Below are positions 42,637-51,822 of a stretch of DNA of 64,000 nucleotides, in pieces (position 1 is the stretch's first letter; each line of letters begins with the position of its first letter). The translations under genes and the position numbers were made by a program. The notes beneath the pieces are model-generated. The model did not search any database. It was not told the DNA's origin and saw only the letters and a program-made list of their open reading frames with translations. The stretch comes from an uncultured Bacilli bacterium (GTDB taxonomy: Bacteria; Bacillota_I; Bacilli_A; RF39; UBA660): NCBI GenBank assembly GCA_934097015.1, contig CAKONF010000003.1, positions 1-64,000 on the forward strand, given 5' to 3'.

Positions 42637-43742
42637 AATATATCAAATTCATTCATAAAATAATTATCTGTCATACCAGCAATATAATCTATAATTATTC
42701 TTTCATTTGAATTATTATTTTTATATTCTTTCGTCATTTTATTTAAGAAACATTTATAAATATTGTAATTCGAAAGTTTGTTTTCTAAAATATATAAACA
42801 TTTATTGAATATAACATTAAACATAAATTTATACATTTCTATTTCATCTTTACTGTTTGCTACTAAATAAATATTTTCATAATTAAATTTTATTAATTCA
42901 TTTAATGCATTATAAACGTCATCTGATAATTTTATATAATTTTTGTTATAAGAATTTTTTATAATATCTAAAATTAGTGTATTTACAATATTAGTATTAT
43001 TATCTCCTAAGTTGTTTACGATATTTTTAGGAATATCTTTTCTTTTTATTTTTCCAACTTCAATTGCATCTTCTAAATCTCTTCCAATGTATCCAATAAT
43101 ATCGCTAATTCTAACAACACAGGCTTCTAGTGTCATTGGAAATAAATTTCTTGCAATTTTTTTATCTTTATATGAGTTGTTATAATCATTTATAAAATCT
43201 TGTTTAGTTTTTTCTTTGTAAGTGTATTTTTTTAATAATTTTTCTCCATTATGACATAGTATTCCATCTAATACTTGAATCGTAATATTTTTTCCAAGTC
43301 CATTATTTTCTACGCTCATTAGATTTCTTACACTTTGTATATTATGCATAAAATATCCTTCGTTATGTTCTAAAGATATTTCATTTAAAATCGACTCACC
43401 AGCATGACCAAATGGTACGTGTCCTAAATCATGTCCTAAACTTATTGCTTCTATCAAATCTTCATTTAATTTTAGAGCTCGTCCAATTGTTCTAGCGATT
43501 TTACTAACTAATTGTACATGTATAATTCTATGTGTTATATTATCATTTTGATTATTGGAAAATACTTGAGTTTTATCACTGTACCTAGTATATGATAAAC
43601 TATGTATTATTCTATCAATATCTCTATAATATTCTCCTCTAATATCTTCTTTTATTTTATCTAATCTTATAGCATCTTTATTTTTAGAAGCATATTCGTT
43701 TAAATTATTTTCATAAATTAACATATTATCTTTTATATTCAT
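42624..43742 (-). CDS. dGTPase-like HD-domain triphosphohydrolase
   Basis: Protein of 372 residues of the Dgt-like HD family. The N-terminal 'RDIDRIIHSLSYTRYSDKTQVF' is the family's substrate-binding opening, 'THRIIHVQLVSKIARTIGRAL' supplies the first His, and 'LGHDLGHVPFGHAGE' the HD motif. Members hydrolyse dNTPs to deoxynucleosides and triphosphate. An AGGTGGT site precedes the ATG. Specificity for dGTP is not shown. Confidence 0.88.
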   Translation of the reverse strand: MNIKDNMLIYENNLNEYASKNKDAIRLDKIKEDIRGEYYRDIDRIIHSLSYTRYSDKTQVFSNNQNDNITHRIIHVQLVSKIARTIGRALKLNEDLIEAISLGHDLGHVPFGHAGESILNEISLEHNEGYFMHNIQSVRNLMSVENNGLGKNITIQVLDGILCHNGEKLLKKYTYKEKTKQDFINDYNNSYKDKKIARNLFPMTLEACVVRISDIIGYIGRDLEDAIEVGKIKRKDIPKNIVNNLGDNNTNIVNTLILDIIKNSYNKNYIKLSDDVYNALNELIKFNYENIYLVANSKDEIEMYKFMFNVIFNKCLYILENKLSNYNIYKCFLNKMTKEYKNNNSNERIIIDYIAGMTDNYFMNEFDILKKI

Positions 43743-43811
43743 AATACCACCTATTTAATTGTATCATGACTTTGGTTATTCTCATATAATAAAATTGTAA
43801 AAGGAGAATTT

Positions 43812-44795
43812 ATGAAAAAAATTATAATTAGTATTGTTATTTTAATTATTATTATTTGTAGTCTATTGATTATATTTAATAAAAAGGGTTCTAATAATAA
43901 TTTAGAACACGTTACTGTTGCGGAGGTTACTCATTCAGCATTTTATGCTCCATGGTATGTTGCAATAGAAAAAGGATATTTTAAAGATAATGGAATTGAT
44001 ATTGATGTAGTATTAACAAGTGGTGCTAATAATGTTGTTGCAGCAGTATTATCTAATGATGTAAATATAGGATTATGTGGTCCAGAAGCAACTATTTATA
44101 TCTATAATGAAGGTGAAAAAGATTATGTTAAAACATTTAGTGGACTTACAAAAAGAGATGGACAATTCATAGTTGCTAGAAAAGAAAATAAGAATTTTAA
44201 AATTAGTGATTTAAAAGGTAAAGAAGTTTTAGCAGGTAGAATTGGTGGAATGCCTGAATTAAATTTTGAAAATGCTTTAAGAAATGGTGGAGTGTCTGTA
44301 AGTGATGTTAATATAAACACAACTATAGATTTTGCGTCACTTAGTGGAGCATTTATTTCTGGAACAGGTGATTATGTAAATCTATTTGAACCAAATGCAA
44401 TACAACTTGAAAAATTAGGATATGGATATGTTGTGTCTTCAGTAGGTGAATTATCAGGTGAAATGCCTTATACAGCTTTTAATGCAAGAAAAAGTTATAT
44501 AGAAAAAAATGAAAAAATAGTAAAATCTTTTGCAAAATCTATTAAAGAAGGATTGGATTTCGTTCATAATAATAGTGCAGAAGTTATTGCTAATACAATA
44601 ATAAAACAATTTCCTGATACATCAAAAAATGACTTAATAAAAATAATAGATAGATATAAAGAAAATGATTCTTGGCTTAAAACACCTTATATTAGTGAAG
44701 AAAGTTTTAAAAACTTAGAAGACATTATGATTAAATCTAATCAAATAAAAGAATATGTAAATTACAATGATTTAATCATTAATTATTATGAATAA
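43812..44795 (+). CDS. ABC transporter substrate-binding protein (SsuA/THI5-like)
   Basis: Protein of 327 residues with an N-terminal membrane anchor and a periplasmic-binding-type domain: 'THSAFYAPWYVAIEKGYFKDNGIDIDVVLTSG' and 'NDVNIGLCGPEATIYIY' are typical of the NMT1/THI5-like and sulfonate-binding group. The Cys in the hydrophobic segment lacks a small residue before it, so it does not look like a lipobox. Likely ligands are thiamine pyrimidine precursors or sulfonates. No riboswitch is seen in the 69 bases upstream. First gene of a three-gene transporter operon. Confidence 0.85.
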   Translation: MKKIIISIVILIIIICSLLIIFNKKGSNNNLEHVTVAEVTHSAFYAPWYVAIEKGYFKDNGIDIDVVLTSGANNVVAAVLSNDVNIGLCGPEATIYIYNEGEKDYVKTFSGLTKRDGQFIVARKENKNFKISDLKGKEVLAGRIGGMPELNFENALRNGGVSVSDVNINTTIDFASLSGAFISGTGDYVNLFEPNAIQLEKLGYGYVVSSVGELSGEMPYTAFNARKSYIEKNEKIVKSFAKSIKEGLDFVHNNSAEVIANTIIKQFPDTSKNDLIKIIDRYKENDSWLKTPYISEESFKNLEDIMIKSNQIKEYVNYNDLIINYYE

Positions 44796-45531
44796 TGTAA
44801 TTGACATTAAGAATTTGTCAAAAACATATTATACTAAATTAGGATGTGTTGAAGCCTTAAAAGATATAAATATTAGTGTTAAAAACGGAGAAATTCTTGG
44901 AATAATAGGTAATAGTGGTTGTGGTAAAAGTACCTTACTTTCAATACTTGCAAAATTAGATAAATGTAGTAGTGGAGAAATAATATCTAAAAAGAAAGAT
45001 TACATTGTTGGTTATATGCTACAGAATGATGCTTTATTTCCTTGGTTAAATATATTAGATAATGCAACATTAGGTTTAAAAATAAAAGGTATCAAAACAA
45101 AAGAAAATATAGAGTATACAAAAAGATTATTAGAAAACTATGGTTTAAAAGATTTTATGTATAAGTATCCTAATAGTTTATCTGGTGGTATGAAACAGAG
45201 AGTAGCTTTAATCAGAACACTAGCAATAAAACCAGATATATTGCTTTTGGATGAACCATTTTCAAAATTAGATTTAATTACTAGACTTGATATAAGTGAT
45301 GACGTATATAAAATTATAAAAGATATGAGTATAACGACAATTATTATAAGTCATGATATAGCAGAATGCATAAGTTTATGTGATAGAGTAGCGGTTATGA
45401 CAAAAAGACCTGGTACTATAAAAAATATACTTAAAATAAATTTATTAAATAAAAATATTCCTTCAAAAAATAGATGTGATGAGAAATTTTATTATTACTA
45501 TGATATTTTATGGAAGGAGATAGATAAATGA
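44788..45531 (+). CDS. ABC transporter ATP-binding protein (SsuB/TauB-like)
   Basis: ATPase of 247 residues: Walker A 'GNSGCGKSTL', Q-loop 'YMLQNDALFPWLNILDN', signature 'LSGGMKQRVALIRTLA', Walker B 'ILLLDEPFSKLD' and H-loop 'IISHDIAE'. The 'LFPWLNILDN' after the Q-loop is characteristic of nitrate/sulfonate/taurine importers. It overlaps both neighbours by 4-8 bases, a tightly coupled importer operon. Confidence 0.93.
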   Translation: MNNVIDIKNLSKTYYTKLGCVEALKDINISVKNGEILGIIGNSGCGKSTLLSILAKLDKCSSGEIISKKKDYIVGYMLQNDALFPWLNILDNATLGLKIKGIKTKENIEYTKRLLENYGLKDFMYKYPNSLSGGMKQRVALIRTLAIKPDILLLDEPFSKLDLITRLDISDDVYKIIKDMSITTIIISHDIAECISLCDRVAVMTKRPGTIKNILKINLLNKNIPSKNRCDEKFYYYYDILWKEIDK

Positions 45532-46304
45532 ATTCTTTTTTAAAAAAAATTAAAAGAGAGAATAGAATTATTAAAATTATACAAATTATAATGGGATTAT
45601 CTTTTATAATATTATGGGAACTTTTAAGTAGATTTAATATAATTAATGGTTTTATATTTTCTAGTCCTTCTAAAATTATTATTACTATTATAGAATTATA
45701 TAAAAATAATAACTTATTTAATAATATATATGTTACTTTATTAGAATTATTTGTTTCATTTATATTAGGTAGTATGTTTGGTTTTATAATAGCAATTATA
45801 TTTTATAAATTTGATTTTGTAAAAAAAATATTTGATCCTTATTTAACATTACTTAATAGTTTACCTAAAGTTGCTTTAGGACCTCTATTAATTATTTGGA
45901 TTGGTGCAAATAATAAATCTATAATAGTTATGGCGCTTTTAATAAATTTGATTGTTTCGATAGTTGGATTTTATGGAGGTTTTATTAATACGGATCAATA
46001 TAAAATAAGATTGATTAAATCTTTTGGCGCTAATGAAAAACAGATAATTTTTAATTTAGTAATACCAGAGTGTATGGAAAATATATTTTCAACATTAAAA
46101 TTGAATATATCTATGTCATTGATAGGTGTTATAATGGGGGAATTTTTATCTAGCAAAGCTGGTATTGGTTATTTAATACTTTATGGTACACAGGTATTTA
46201 ATTTAAATTTAGTTATGGCCGGAATAACACTTTTACTTATACTATCATATTTGTTATATTTAATAATAAATACGTTAGAGAAACGTGCATTAAAACATAT
46301 GTAG
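45528..46304 (+). CDS. ABC transporter permease (SsuC/TauC-like)
   Basis: Permease of 258 residues with six helices and the BPD_transp_1 coupling loop ('LIKSFGANEKQIIFNLVIPECMENIFSTLK', the EAA loop). 'LTLLNSLPKVALGPLLIIWIG' is a hallmark of the sulfonate/nitrate/HMP group. It overlaps the ATPase gene by 4 bases and ends the operon before a terminator. Confidence 0.92.
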   Translation: MNSFLKKIKRENRIIKIIQIIMGLSFIILWELLSRFNIINGFIFSSPSKIIITIIELYKNNNLFNNIYVTLLELFVSFILGSMFGFIIAIIFYKFDFVKKIFDPYLTLLNSLPKVALGPLLIIWIGANNKSIIVMALLINLIVSIVGFYGGFINTDQYKIRLIKSFGANEKQIIFNLVIPECMENIFSTLKLNISMSLIGVIMGEFLSSKAGIGYLILYGTQVFNLNLVMAGITLLLILSYLLYLIINTLEKRALKHM

Positions 46305-46332
46305 AAAACTTAAATATTTAGGTTTTCTTTTT
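46303..46332 (+). terminator. intrinsic terminator of the ABC operon
   Basis: AGAAAAC (46303-46309) pairs with GTTTTCT (46322-46328), extended inwards by TAAAT/ATTTA, followed by T's. Confidence 0.75.
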
Positions 46333-46359
46333 ATATATAAAATTAATTTAAATTAAATA

Positions 46360-46419
46360 AAAACTGACGTACTAAATTAAATTTAGCTGTCAGTTTTAAG
46401 CTATAGGAATATCTATAGC
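46360..46419. repeat. two adjacent strong hairpins in a gene-free gap
   Basis: Hairpin A: AAAACTGAC (46360-46368) with GTCAGTTTT (46389-46397), and inside it CTAAAT (46372-46377) with ATTTAG (46381-46386). Hairpin B: GCTATAG (46400-46406) with CTATAGC (46413-46419). Neither has a T run. The gap 46305-46484 has no gene. Confidence 0.6.
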
Positions 46420-46484
46420 ATTATTATTATATATTATAATCATTGAAATATACATAAATTATTTTAAAAATATATATTGTACTA

Positions 46485-47237
46485 TTATCTGCTTCTTCCT
46501 TTTTTATTTTCTAAGTTTTTATTTTTTCCTGTTAAAAGTGCTTTTAAATCATTGATATTTGCATGTTTAAAATTAGACATTGAAACTATTTTGTCAGCAT
46601 TACTCATTATTTTTCCTTCTTTATAATTACTAGGTGCAAGTGATACTGGGCCTATATCATTTCTATTAGAAGAATTTGTTAATATTTCTTTATTTGTATC
46701 ATTTAATAATTTTGTTTTTTCAAAGTTTTTTAATTCAAGAGGATTATTAGGATTATCTCTAAATGATGTGACAGGGAGTGGGTACATATGATGAACTACA
46801 CCATCGATTATTTTTTTTGCATCATCTTTAGCTTCAAAAATTTCTGGATACCAAGCATTTCCATTTATTACGGCTTCAATTGGATGTCTAAATCCATGCC
46901 TATTAAAAAAGTGTTCGACGTCTGCTTTTGGGTTGCTTTGCCAAGGCAATTCATATAAGTCGTGTATCATAGCTATTCTTAAAGCAATTTCCATTTCAAA
47001 AGTTGGTTCATTTCTATGTTTTTTTGATAATAAATATGTAATAATTGTATCCTCTAAAATATGTTCGCCTAGTGTTATTTCACCATGATGAGGAAATTCA
47101 TTAGTCATTCTTTTTTGAAATTCGTCATGTAAGAATATTGAGTTTATAATGTTATATATTTCATTTTTTTCATCTAATGATAAATTATATTTGTTAAATA
47201 TATTATTTAGTTTTTCTTTGTTTTCATTTGATATCAT
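46485..47237 (-). CDS. HD-domain hydrolase
   Basis: Protein of 250 residues. 'HHGEITLGEHILEDT' (first His) and 'IAMIHDLYELPW' (HD pair) are the metal-binding motifs of the HD superfamily, with 'HHMYPLPV' and 'NADKIVSMSNFKHAN' supplying later ligands. Members cleave phosphate esters or nucleotides; the substrate is unknown. It is a single gene with no obvious partner. The C-terminal 'KNKNLENKKGRSR' is basic and probably disordered. Confidence 0.75.
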   Translation of the reverse strand: MISNENKEKLNNIFNKYNLSLDEKNEIYNIINSIFLHDEFQKRMTNEFPHHGEITLGEHILEDTIITYLLSKKHRNEPTFEMEIALRIAMIHDLYELPWQSNPKADVEHFFNRHGFRHPIEAVINGNAWYPEIFEAKDDAKKIIDGVVHHMYPLPVTSFRDNPNNPLELKNFEKTKLLNDTNKEILTNSSNRNDIGPVSLAPSNYKEGKIMSNADKIVSMSNFKHANINDLKALLTGKNKNLENKKGRSR

Positions 47238-47393
47238 AATTTTTTCTCCAATATATATTTATTATATCATGAATTAGAATACTTATGATTTTTTTGTTAT
47301 AGTTGTAGAATATAAAAATGTTAAAAATTTTTTACATTTCATAAAAATTACACATAAGTTATGGTATAATTGTTTTAGTTTAGGAGTGTTTAT

Positions 47394-48530
47394 ATGATAT
47401 ATTTAGATTATGCAGCTAATACACCTGTAGAAAAAGATGTTTTGAAAGATTATGTTAGTGCTACAACAAAATATATTGCTAATCCAAATAGTCTTCATCC
47501 ACTTGGAATTGAGGCAAAGGAAGCAATTGATGAAAGTAGTAATATTATTTCAAAATATTTTGATATTAGAGAGGAAAGTATTATATATACTAGTGGTTCT
47601 AGTGAATCAAATAATTTGGTTATAAAAGGTGTAGCAGAAATGAATAAAAATAAAGGGAAACATATTATTATATCTGCTATAGAACATTCTAGTGTAATAG
47701 CTCCTTGTAATTATTTGGCTAGTAAAGGATTTGAAGTTTCAGTTATACCTATATTAAAAAATGGGCAAATAGATTTAGATGAATTAAAGAATACTATTAG
47801 AGATGATACTATTTTAGTTAGTATATGTTATGTTGATAGTGAACTTGGTACTATACAACCAATAAGTGAGATTGCTCATATAGTTAAAGAATATCCGAAT
47901 GCTTTGTTTCATACTGATGCTACACAAGCTATTGGGAAAATAAAAGTGAATTTTAAAAATGTTGATTTTGTGACTTTTGCACCTCATAAATTTTATGGTT
48001 TAAATGGTATTGGTGTTCTTTTAAATATAAATAATAATAAATTGATGCCTTTGATTCATGGAGGAAAATCTACAACTATTTATAGAAGTGGTACACCTAA
48101 TGTTGCTAGTGTTATTGCTTTAAAAAAAGCTATTATATTAGCTTTAGATAATTTGGATTTTAGATATGATTACGTATCAGGATTAAATAGTTTTTTAAGA
48201 AATGAATTAAGTATATTTAGCAAAGTTCATATAAATAGTCCTAAAAATAGTATACCTAATACATTAAATTTTAGTTTAGTTGATATGAATGCTAAAAAGT
48301 TCGTTAAAAAACTTGCTGATAATGGAATATATTTATCTACAACTTCTGCTTGTAGTTTAGGAAGTACTCCATCTAAGTCTGTTTTTGCTATTACTAATGA
48401 CTTAGAATTAGCAAAGAATAGTATTAGGATTAGTTTAAGTCATTTAACAAATATGGATGAGTTGAAAGAATTTATTAAAGTATTTAAAAAAATATATGAT
48501 GAGGAGTTAAAATATGATGAAGATAATTAA
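47394..48530 (+). CDS. cysteine desulfurase (NifS/IscS-like)
   Basis: PLP enzyme of 378 residues that takes sulfur from cysteine for Fe-S clusters, thiolated tRNA or other uses. 'YLDYAANTPV' opens the protein, 'YTSGSSESNNLVIKG' follows, the PLP Lys is in 'TFAPHKFYGLNGIGVLL' (near 196) and the persulfide Cys in 'TTSACSLGS' (near 318). It is of the group I/NifZ-like length. A TATAAT box lies 25 bases upstream. It overlaps a small thioredoxin gene by 17 bases. Confidence 0.9.
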   Translation: MIYLDYAANTPVEKDVLKDYVSATTKYIANPNSLHPLGIEAKEAIDESSNIISKYFDIREESIIYTSGSSESNNLVIKGVAEMNKNKGKHIIISAIEHSSVIAPCNYLASKGFEVSVIPILKNGQIDLDELKNTIRDDTILVSICYVDSELGTIQPISEIAHIVKEYPNALFHTDATQAIGKIKVNFKNVDFVTFAPHKFYGLNGIGVLLNINNNKLMPLIHGGKSTTIYRSGTPNVASVIALKKAIILALDNLDFRYDYVSGLNSFLRNELSIFSKVHINSPKNSIPNTLNFSLVDMNAKKFVKKLADNGIYLSTTSACSLGSTPSKSVFAITNDLELAKNSIRISLSHLTNMDELKEFIKVFKKIYDEELKYDEDN

Positions 48531-48777
48531 AATAAATGCTATGTGGTGTCCTGGATGTTTAATATCAAAAAGTATTTGGTCTGATATAGAAAAGATGTAT
48601 CCAAATTTTGAATATGTTAGTTTAGATTATGATTTAGATGAAGAAGAAGTTTCAAAATATAATGTTGGTGATATTCTTCCTGTAGTTATAATTTTAAAAG
48701 ATAATGAAGAGTTAAAAAGAATTATTGGGGAAAAAACTAAAAAAGAAATATTAGAGGAATTGAGTGATGTATTGTGA
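48514..48777 (+). CDS. small thioredoxin-like protein (CPGC)
   Basis: Thioredoxin-fold protein of 87 residues with the active site 'MWCPGCL' at residues 11-15 and the cis-Pro in 'DILPVVIIL'. It is cytoplasmic and shorter than standard thioredoxins. CPGC is a less common active site than CGPC. It sits between the cysteine desulfurase and a thioredoxin-CcdA fusion, with overlapping ends on both sides, so it probably delivers electrons to the CcdA-like membrane protein. Confidence 0.85.
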   Translation: MMKIIKINAMWCPGCLISKSIWSDIEKMYPNFEYVSLDYDLDEEEVSKYNVGDILPVVIILKDNEELKRIIGEKTKKEILEELSDVL

Positions 48778-49955
48778 AAAAAGTATCTATTGTAATAGTT
48801 TCATTACTTTTTTTATTACCAATTAATGTATTTGGTTTAAGTAGGGATTATCAAGATGTTGTAGCGAATGTGGTTAATGAAAAGATTGAAGAAGATAAAA
48901 TTAATATTTATTTATTTTATAGTTATACTTGTCCTCATTGTCATGACGAAATAGAATATTTTAAAGTGTTAGAAGATAAATATAAAGATAAAATAAATAT
49001 TTATAAATATGAAGTTATGAAGGATAAAGATAATCTTGCTTTGATGAATGCTACTAAAAAAATATTTGATGTTTCAAGTAATGGAGTTCCTTTTACGATA
49101 ATTGGTAAGGAGTATATATTGGGATTTAGTGATTCTACTAAAGATGAATTTGATTATATTATAGATAGTTATCTTGATGATAAAGAGAGAGTAAATAATG
49201 AAAATGTAGAGAAAACAATACCTATTTTAGGTAAGATTGATGCTAAGAAAACAAGTTTAACTTTGGTTGGAATTGTGCTTGGTTTTATAGATGGTTTTAA
49301 TCCTTGTGCTATGTGGATATTACTTTTATTAATTAATATGACTTTGGGTATGAAAGATAAGAAAAAAATGATAATGATTGGGTTAACTTTTATATTGACG
49401 AGTGGAATAATTTATTTTTTTAGTATGTTAGGTATGAGTGTTATATTAGATTTAACATTAGTTAGTGTAGTTAGAGATTTAATTGCAGTTGTTGCGATAG
49501 TGTTAGGTGTATATAATTTATATGTTTATGTAAAAACTAGAAAAGATACTGGATGTCATGTTGTTGATAATAAAAAAAGGAAAGGTATTATAAAGAAAAT
49601 TAATGAAATAATTTCTAAAAAATCTACTATACTTGCAATAATTGGTACTATTTTACTAGCAAGCAGTGTTAATTTGGTTGAATTAGCTTGTTCTTTAGGT
49701 TTTCCAACAATATATTTAGAGTTATTGAGTTTAAATAGTATTCATGGACTAACTAAGTTATTTTATTTGATTATATATATTTTCTTTTACTTAATAGATG
49801 ATTTAGTAGTATTTTTGATTGCTGTATTTACATTAAAATCTAAAGGAATAAGTACTAGGTATAATAAGTTTGTTAATTTAATTGGTGGATTATTAATGAT
49901 TTTGATGGGTATCTTATTAATATTTAAACCTGATTGGGTAATGCTTAATTTTTAG
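48774..49955 (+). CDS. thioredoxin-domain fused to CcdA/DsbD-like transmembrane electron carrier
   Basis: Protein of 393 residues. A signal peptide (1-22, ending 'INVFG') is followed by an outward thioredoxin domain with 'YTCPHCHDE' (about residues 50-58) and cis-Pro 'NGVPFTII'. From residue 160 on there are six helices of the CcdA/DsbD type, with paired Cys in 'GFNPCAMW' and 'VELACSLGFP'. It would carry electrons from the cytoplasmic CPGC protein through the membrane to its own outer thioredoxin domain, as DsbD does with three domains. GTG start, overlapping the small thioredoxin gene by 4 bases. Confidence 0.85.
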   Translation: MKKVSIVIVSLLFLLPINVFGLSRDYQDVVANVVNEKIEEDKINIYLFYSYTCPHCHDEIEYFKVLEDKYKDKINIYKYEVMKDKDNLALMNATKKIFDVSSNGVPFTIIGKEYILGFSDSTKDEFDYIIDSYLDDKERVNNENVEKTIPILGKIDAKKTSLTLVGIVLGFIDGFNPCAMWILLLLINMTLGMKDKKKMIMIGLTFILTSGIIYFFSMLGMSVILDLTLVSVVRDLIAVVAIVLGVYNLYVYVKTRKDTGCHVVDNKKRKGIIKKINEIISKKSTILAIIGTILLASSVNLVELACSLGFPTIYLELLSLNSIHGLTKLFYLIIYIFFYLIDDLVVFLIAVFTLKSKGISTRYNKFVNLIGGLLMILMGILLIFKPDWVMLNF

Positions 49956-50017
49956 TTTTCAAACTTGACATTTTATATATAAAATTATAAAATTAAATTG
50001 TAAGAAGGGTGATATTC

Positions 50018-50344
50018 ATGTATAATGAAAAATTTTATTTGACTACTCAAGATATTTTAGATAAGGAATTTAAGATAGATGCAAGAGGTTATAGACCTCA
50101 AGAAGTTGATAAGTTTTTAGATATGGTAATAAGAGATTATACGGAATTTATGAATATCATAAAAAAATTAGAAAAAGAGAACAGAATTTTAACAAGTGAT
50201 TATAATAAGTTGAAAGGTGAATATAGAAAGCTAAGAGATAATATTGAGACAGCTAGTGAAACTTCTAATGGAAATGTTAATAATTTAGATCTCTTAAGAA
50301 GACTTAGTAATTTGGAAAAAACTGTTTATGGTAGAGATAATTAA
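50018..50344 (+). CDS. gpsB: cell division protein GpsB
   Basis: DivIVA-family protein of 109 residues: 'LTTQDILDKEFKIDARGYRPQEVDKFLDMVIRDY' is the membrane-binding domain of GpsB, followed by a coiled coil and a short C-terminal domain ('NNLDLLRRLSNLEKTVYG'). GpsB links the division machinery to penicillin-binding proteins. AAGGGTGAT fixes ATG 50018; an earlier in-frame GTG is part of that site. The following rnpB gene is the same neighbour as in B. subtilis. Confidence 0.92.
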   Translation: MYNEKFYLTTQDILDKEFKIDARGYRPQEVDKFLDMVIRDYTEFMNIIKKLEKENRILTSDYNKLKGEYRKLRDNIETASETSNGNVNNLDLLRRLSNLEKTVYGRDN

Positions 50345-50690
50345 ATCTTAGATAAACGCTGCATATTATTATGTAGAGGAAAGTCCATGCTCGCACTAAC
50401 CTGAGATGGTAGTAGTGTTCGTGCTAGAGGAAAAAATAACTCTAGGTAGTTTTAACTAACGGCTTTGAAATAACCTTAACTGGTTAGACTAGATATAAAA
50501 GTGCCAAAGAGACGAGTGTATTTGGAAACGAATATAGTGGAACGTGGTAAACCCCGCGAGCGAGAAACCCAAAATTTGGTAGGGGAGTTTTTACGAAAGA
50601 ATTTGAATGGAGTAAAAAACAATTTTGTTGTAGATAAATGTTTATCACCTAGAAATAGGTACAGAACATGGCTTATTAGATTTAATTATT
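50341..50690 (+). ncRNA. rnpB: RNase P RNA, type B
   Basis: Catalytic RNA that matures tRNA 5' ends. Visible conserved parts: 'GAGGAAAGTCCATGCTCGCAC' region (CR-I, from 50378), AGAGACGAGTG in the middle, and 'ACAGAACATGGCTTA' (CR-V, near 50660). TTAAATCT (50341-50348) pairs with AGATTTAA (50678-50685) as helix P1, so the RNA begins at the gpsB stop codon. No promoter fits between; it may be cut from the gpsB transcript or start inside gpsB. Exact ends are approximate. Confidence 0.93.
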
Positions 50691-50711
50691 TTTTAAAAAG
50701 GAGTGAGAACT

Positions 50712-51179
50712 TTGATTGAAGTTGGTGATACTTTAAAAAATTCTAGAGAAGTATCAGGGGTGACTTTAGAAGAAGTTAGTAAAGATTTAGATATTCCGGT
50801 AATTTTATTGGAACAAATTGAAGATGGAAATATTGGTGCATTTAGTGATATTTTTAAATTAAAAGAGTATATAAGAAAATATTCTAAATATTTAGGAATT
50901 GATTCTGATGATATAATGAATACTTTTAATACGTTTATGTTTGAGAAAACTAGTAAAATTCCAATGGATAAGATAGAAGAAGCTACTAAAGAAATGATAT
51001 TAGAAGAAGAAAAAAGTAATAGAATTGCTTCTCCATATACTAGGGCTATACCTAAAATAAAGACAACACCTTATGTTGTGGCAATAATTATTGCGTTTAT
51101 AATAATGATTATTGCAGTGATATGGAGTATTAGACAAATTACAATAATGAATACAACAGATTTTATAATATTTAGATAG
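50712..51179 (+). CDS. RodZ-like helix-turn-helix membrane protein
   Basis: Protein of 155 residues. Residues 5-70 are the HTH_25 domain found in RodZ ('VGDTLKNSREVSGVTLEEVSKDLDIPVILLEQIEDG'), which binds MreB; a membrane helix lies at about 120-142. The outer beta domain of full RodZ is missing, only 12 residues remain outside. The likely start is TTG 50712, 8 bases after AAGGAG; the GTG at 50703 overlaps that site. Neighbours pgsA and recA are as in other Firmicutes. Confidence 0.8.
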   Translation: MIEVGDTLKNSREVSGVTLEEVSKDLDIPVILLEQIEDGNIGAFSDIFKLKEYIRKYSKYLGIDSDDIMNTFNTFMFEKTSKIPMDKIEEATKEMILEEEKSNRIASPYTRAIPKIKTTPYVVAIIIAFIIMIIAVIWSIRQITIMNTTDFIIFR

Positions 51180-51191
51180 GAGAGATGTAGA

Positions 51192-51788
51192 ATGAATTTA
51201 CCTAATAAAATTACAATGTGTAGAATAGTGATGGCTATTATAGTTTTAATATTATTGATGTTTCCTTACGGTAGTGTTGGAGTGAGTATGCCAATTTATA
51301 AAGTTGGTGCCAATATTACAATTAGTTTGAATTATATAATTGCTGGTGTTTTATTTGTAATTGCTAGTATTACTGATTTCTTAGATGGAAATATTGCAAG
51401 AAAGAATAATTTAGTTACTGATTTTGGAAAAGTTATGGATGCTATTGCAGATAAAGTTTTAGTTAATGGAGTTTTAATTATTTTGGCTTATAATGGTAAT
51501 ATTCCTTTAATTATTCCAGTTGTTATTATTACTAGAGATACTGTTGTTGATTCTATAAAAATGGTTGCTGGTAAAAAAGGTAATGTTGTAGGCGCTAGTA
51601 TTGCTGGTAAAGTTAAAACTATATGTATGATGGTTGGGTTATCTTTAGTGTTATTTTCTAATTTACCATTTGAACTAATTGGTATTAGATTAGATTATAT
51701 ATTATTAATAGTTGCAACTATATTATCTGTTTATTCAGGTATTCAATATTTTGTAGTAAATAAAAAGTATTTTTTAGAAGATAAGTAA
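51192..51788 (+). CDS. pgsA: phosphatidylglycerophosphate synthase
   Basis: Integral membrane enzyme of 198 residues that joins CDP-diacylglycerol and glycerol-3-phosphate in phosphatidylglycerol synthesis. The CDP-alcohol phosphotransferase motif D-G-xx-A-R-x8-G-xxx-D-xxx-D is complete: 'DGNIARKNNLVTDFGKVMDAIADK'-like stretch from about residue 64. Six helices. AGGAGAG precedes the ATG. Gene order with recA next is common in Bacilli. Confidence 0.93.
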   Translation: MNLPNKITMCRIVMAIIVLILLMFPYGSVGVSMPIYKVGANITISLNYIIAGVLFVIASITDFLDGNIARKNNLVTDFGKVMDAIADKVLVNGVLIILAYNGNIPLIIPVVIITRDTVVDSIKMVAGKKGNVVGASIAGKVKTICMMVGLSLVLFSNLPFELIGIRLDYILLIVATILSVYSGIQYFVVNKKYFLEDK

Positions 51789-51822
51789 TTTATCTTTTTT
51801 TTTACAAAAATTAAAATTTTGT

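Noticed and set aside
43743..43811. TPP riboswitch before the THI5-like transporter
   Set aside because: The gap is only 69 bases and lacks the conserved CTGAGA and thiamine-pyrophosphate-binding helices.
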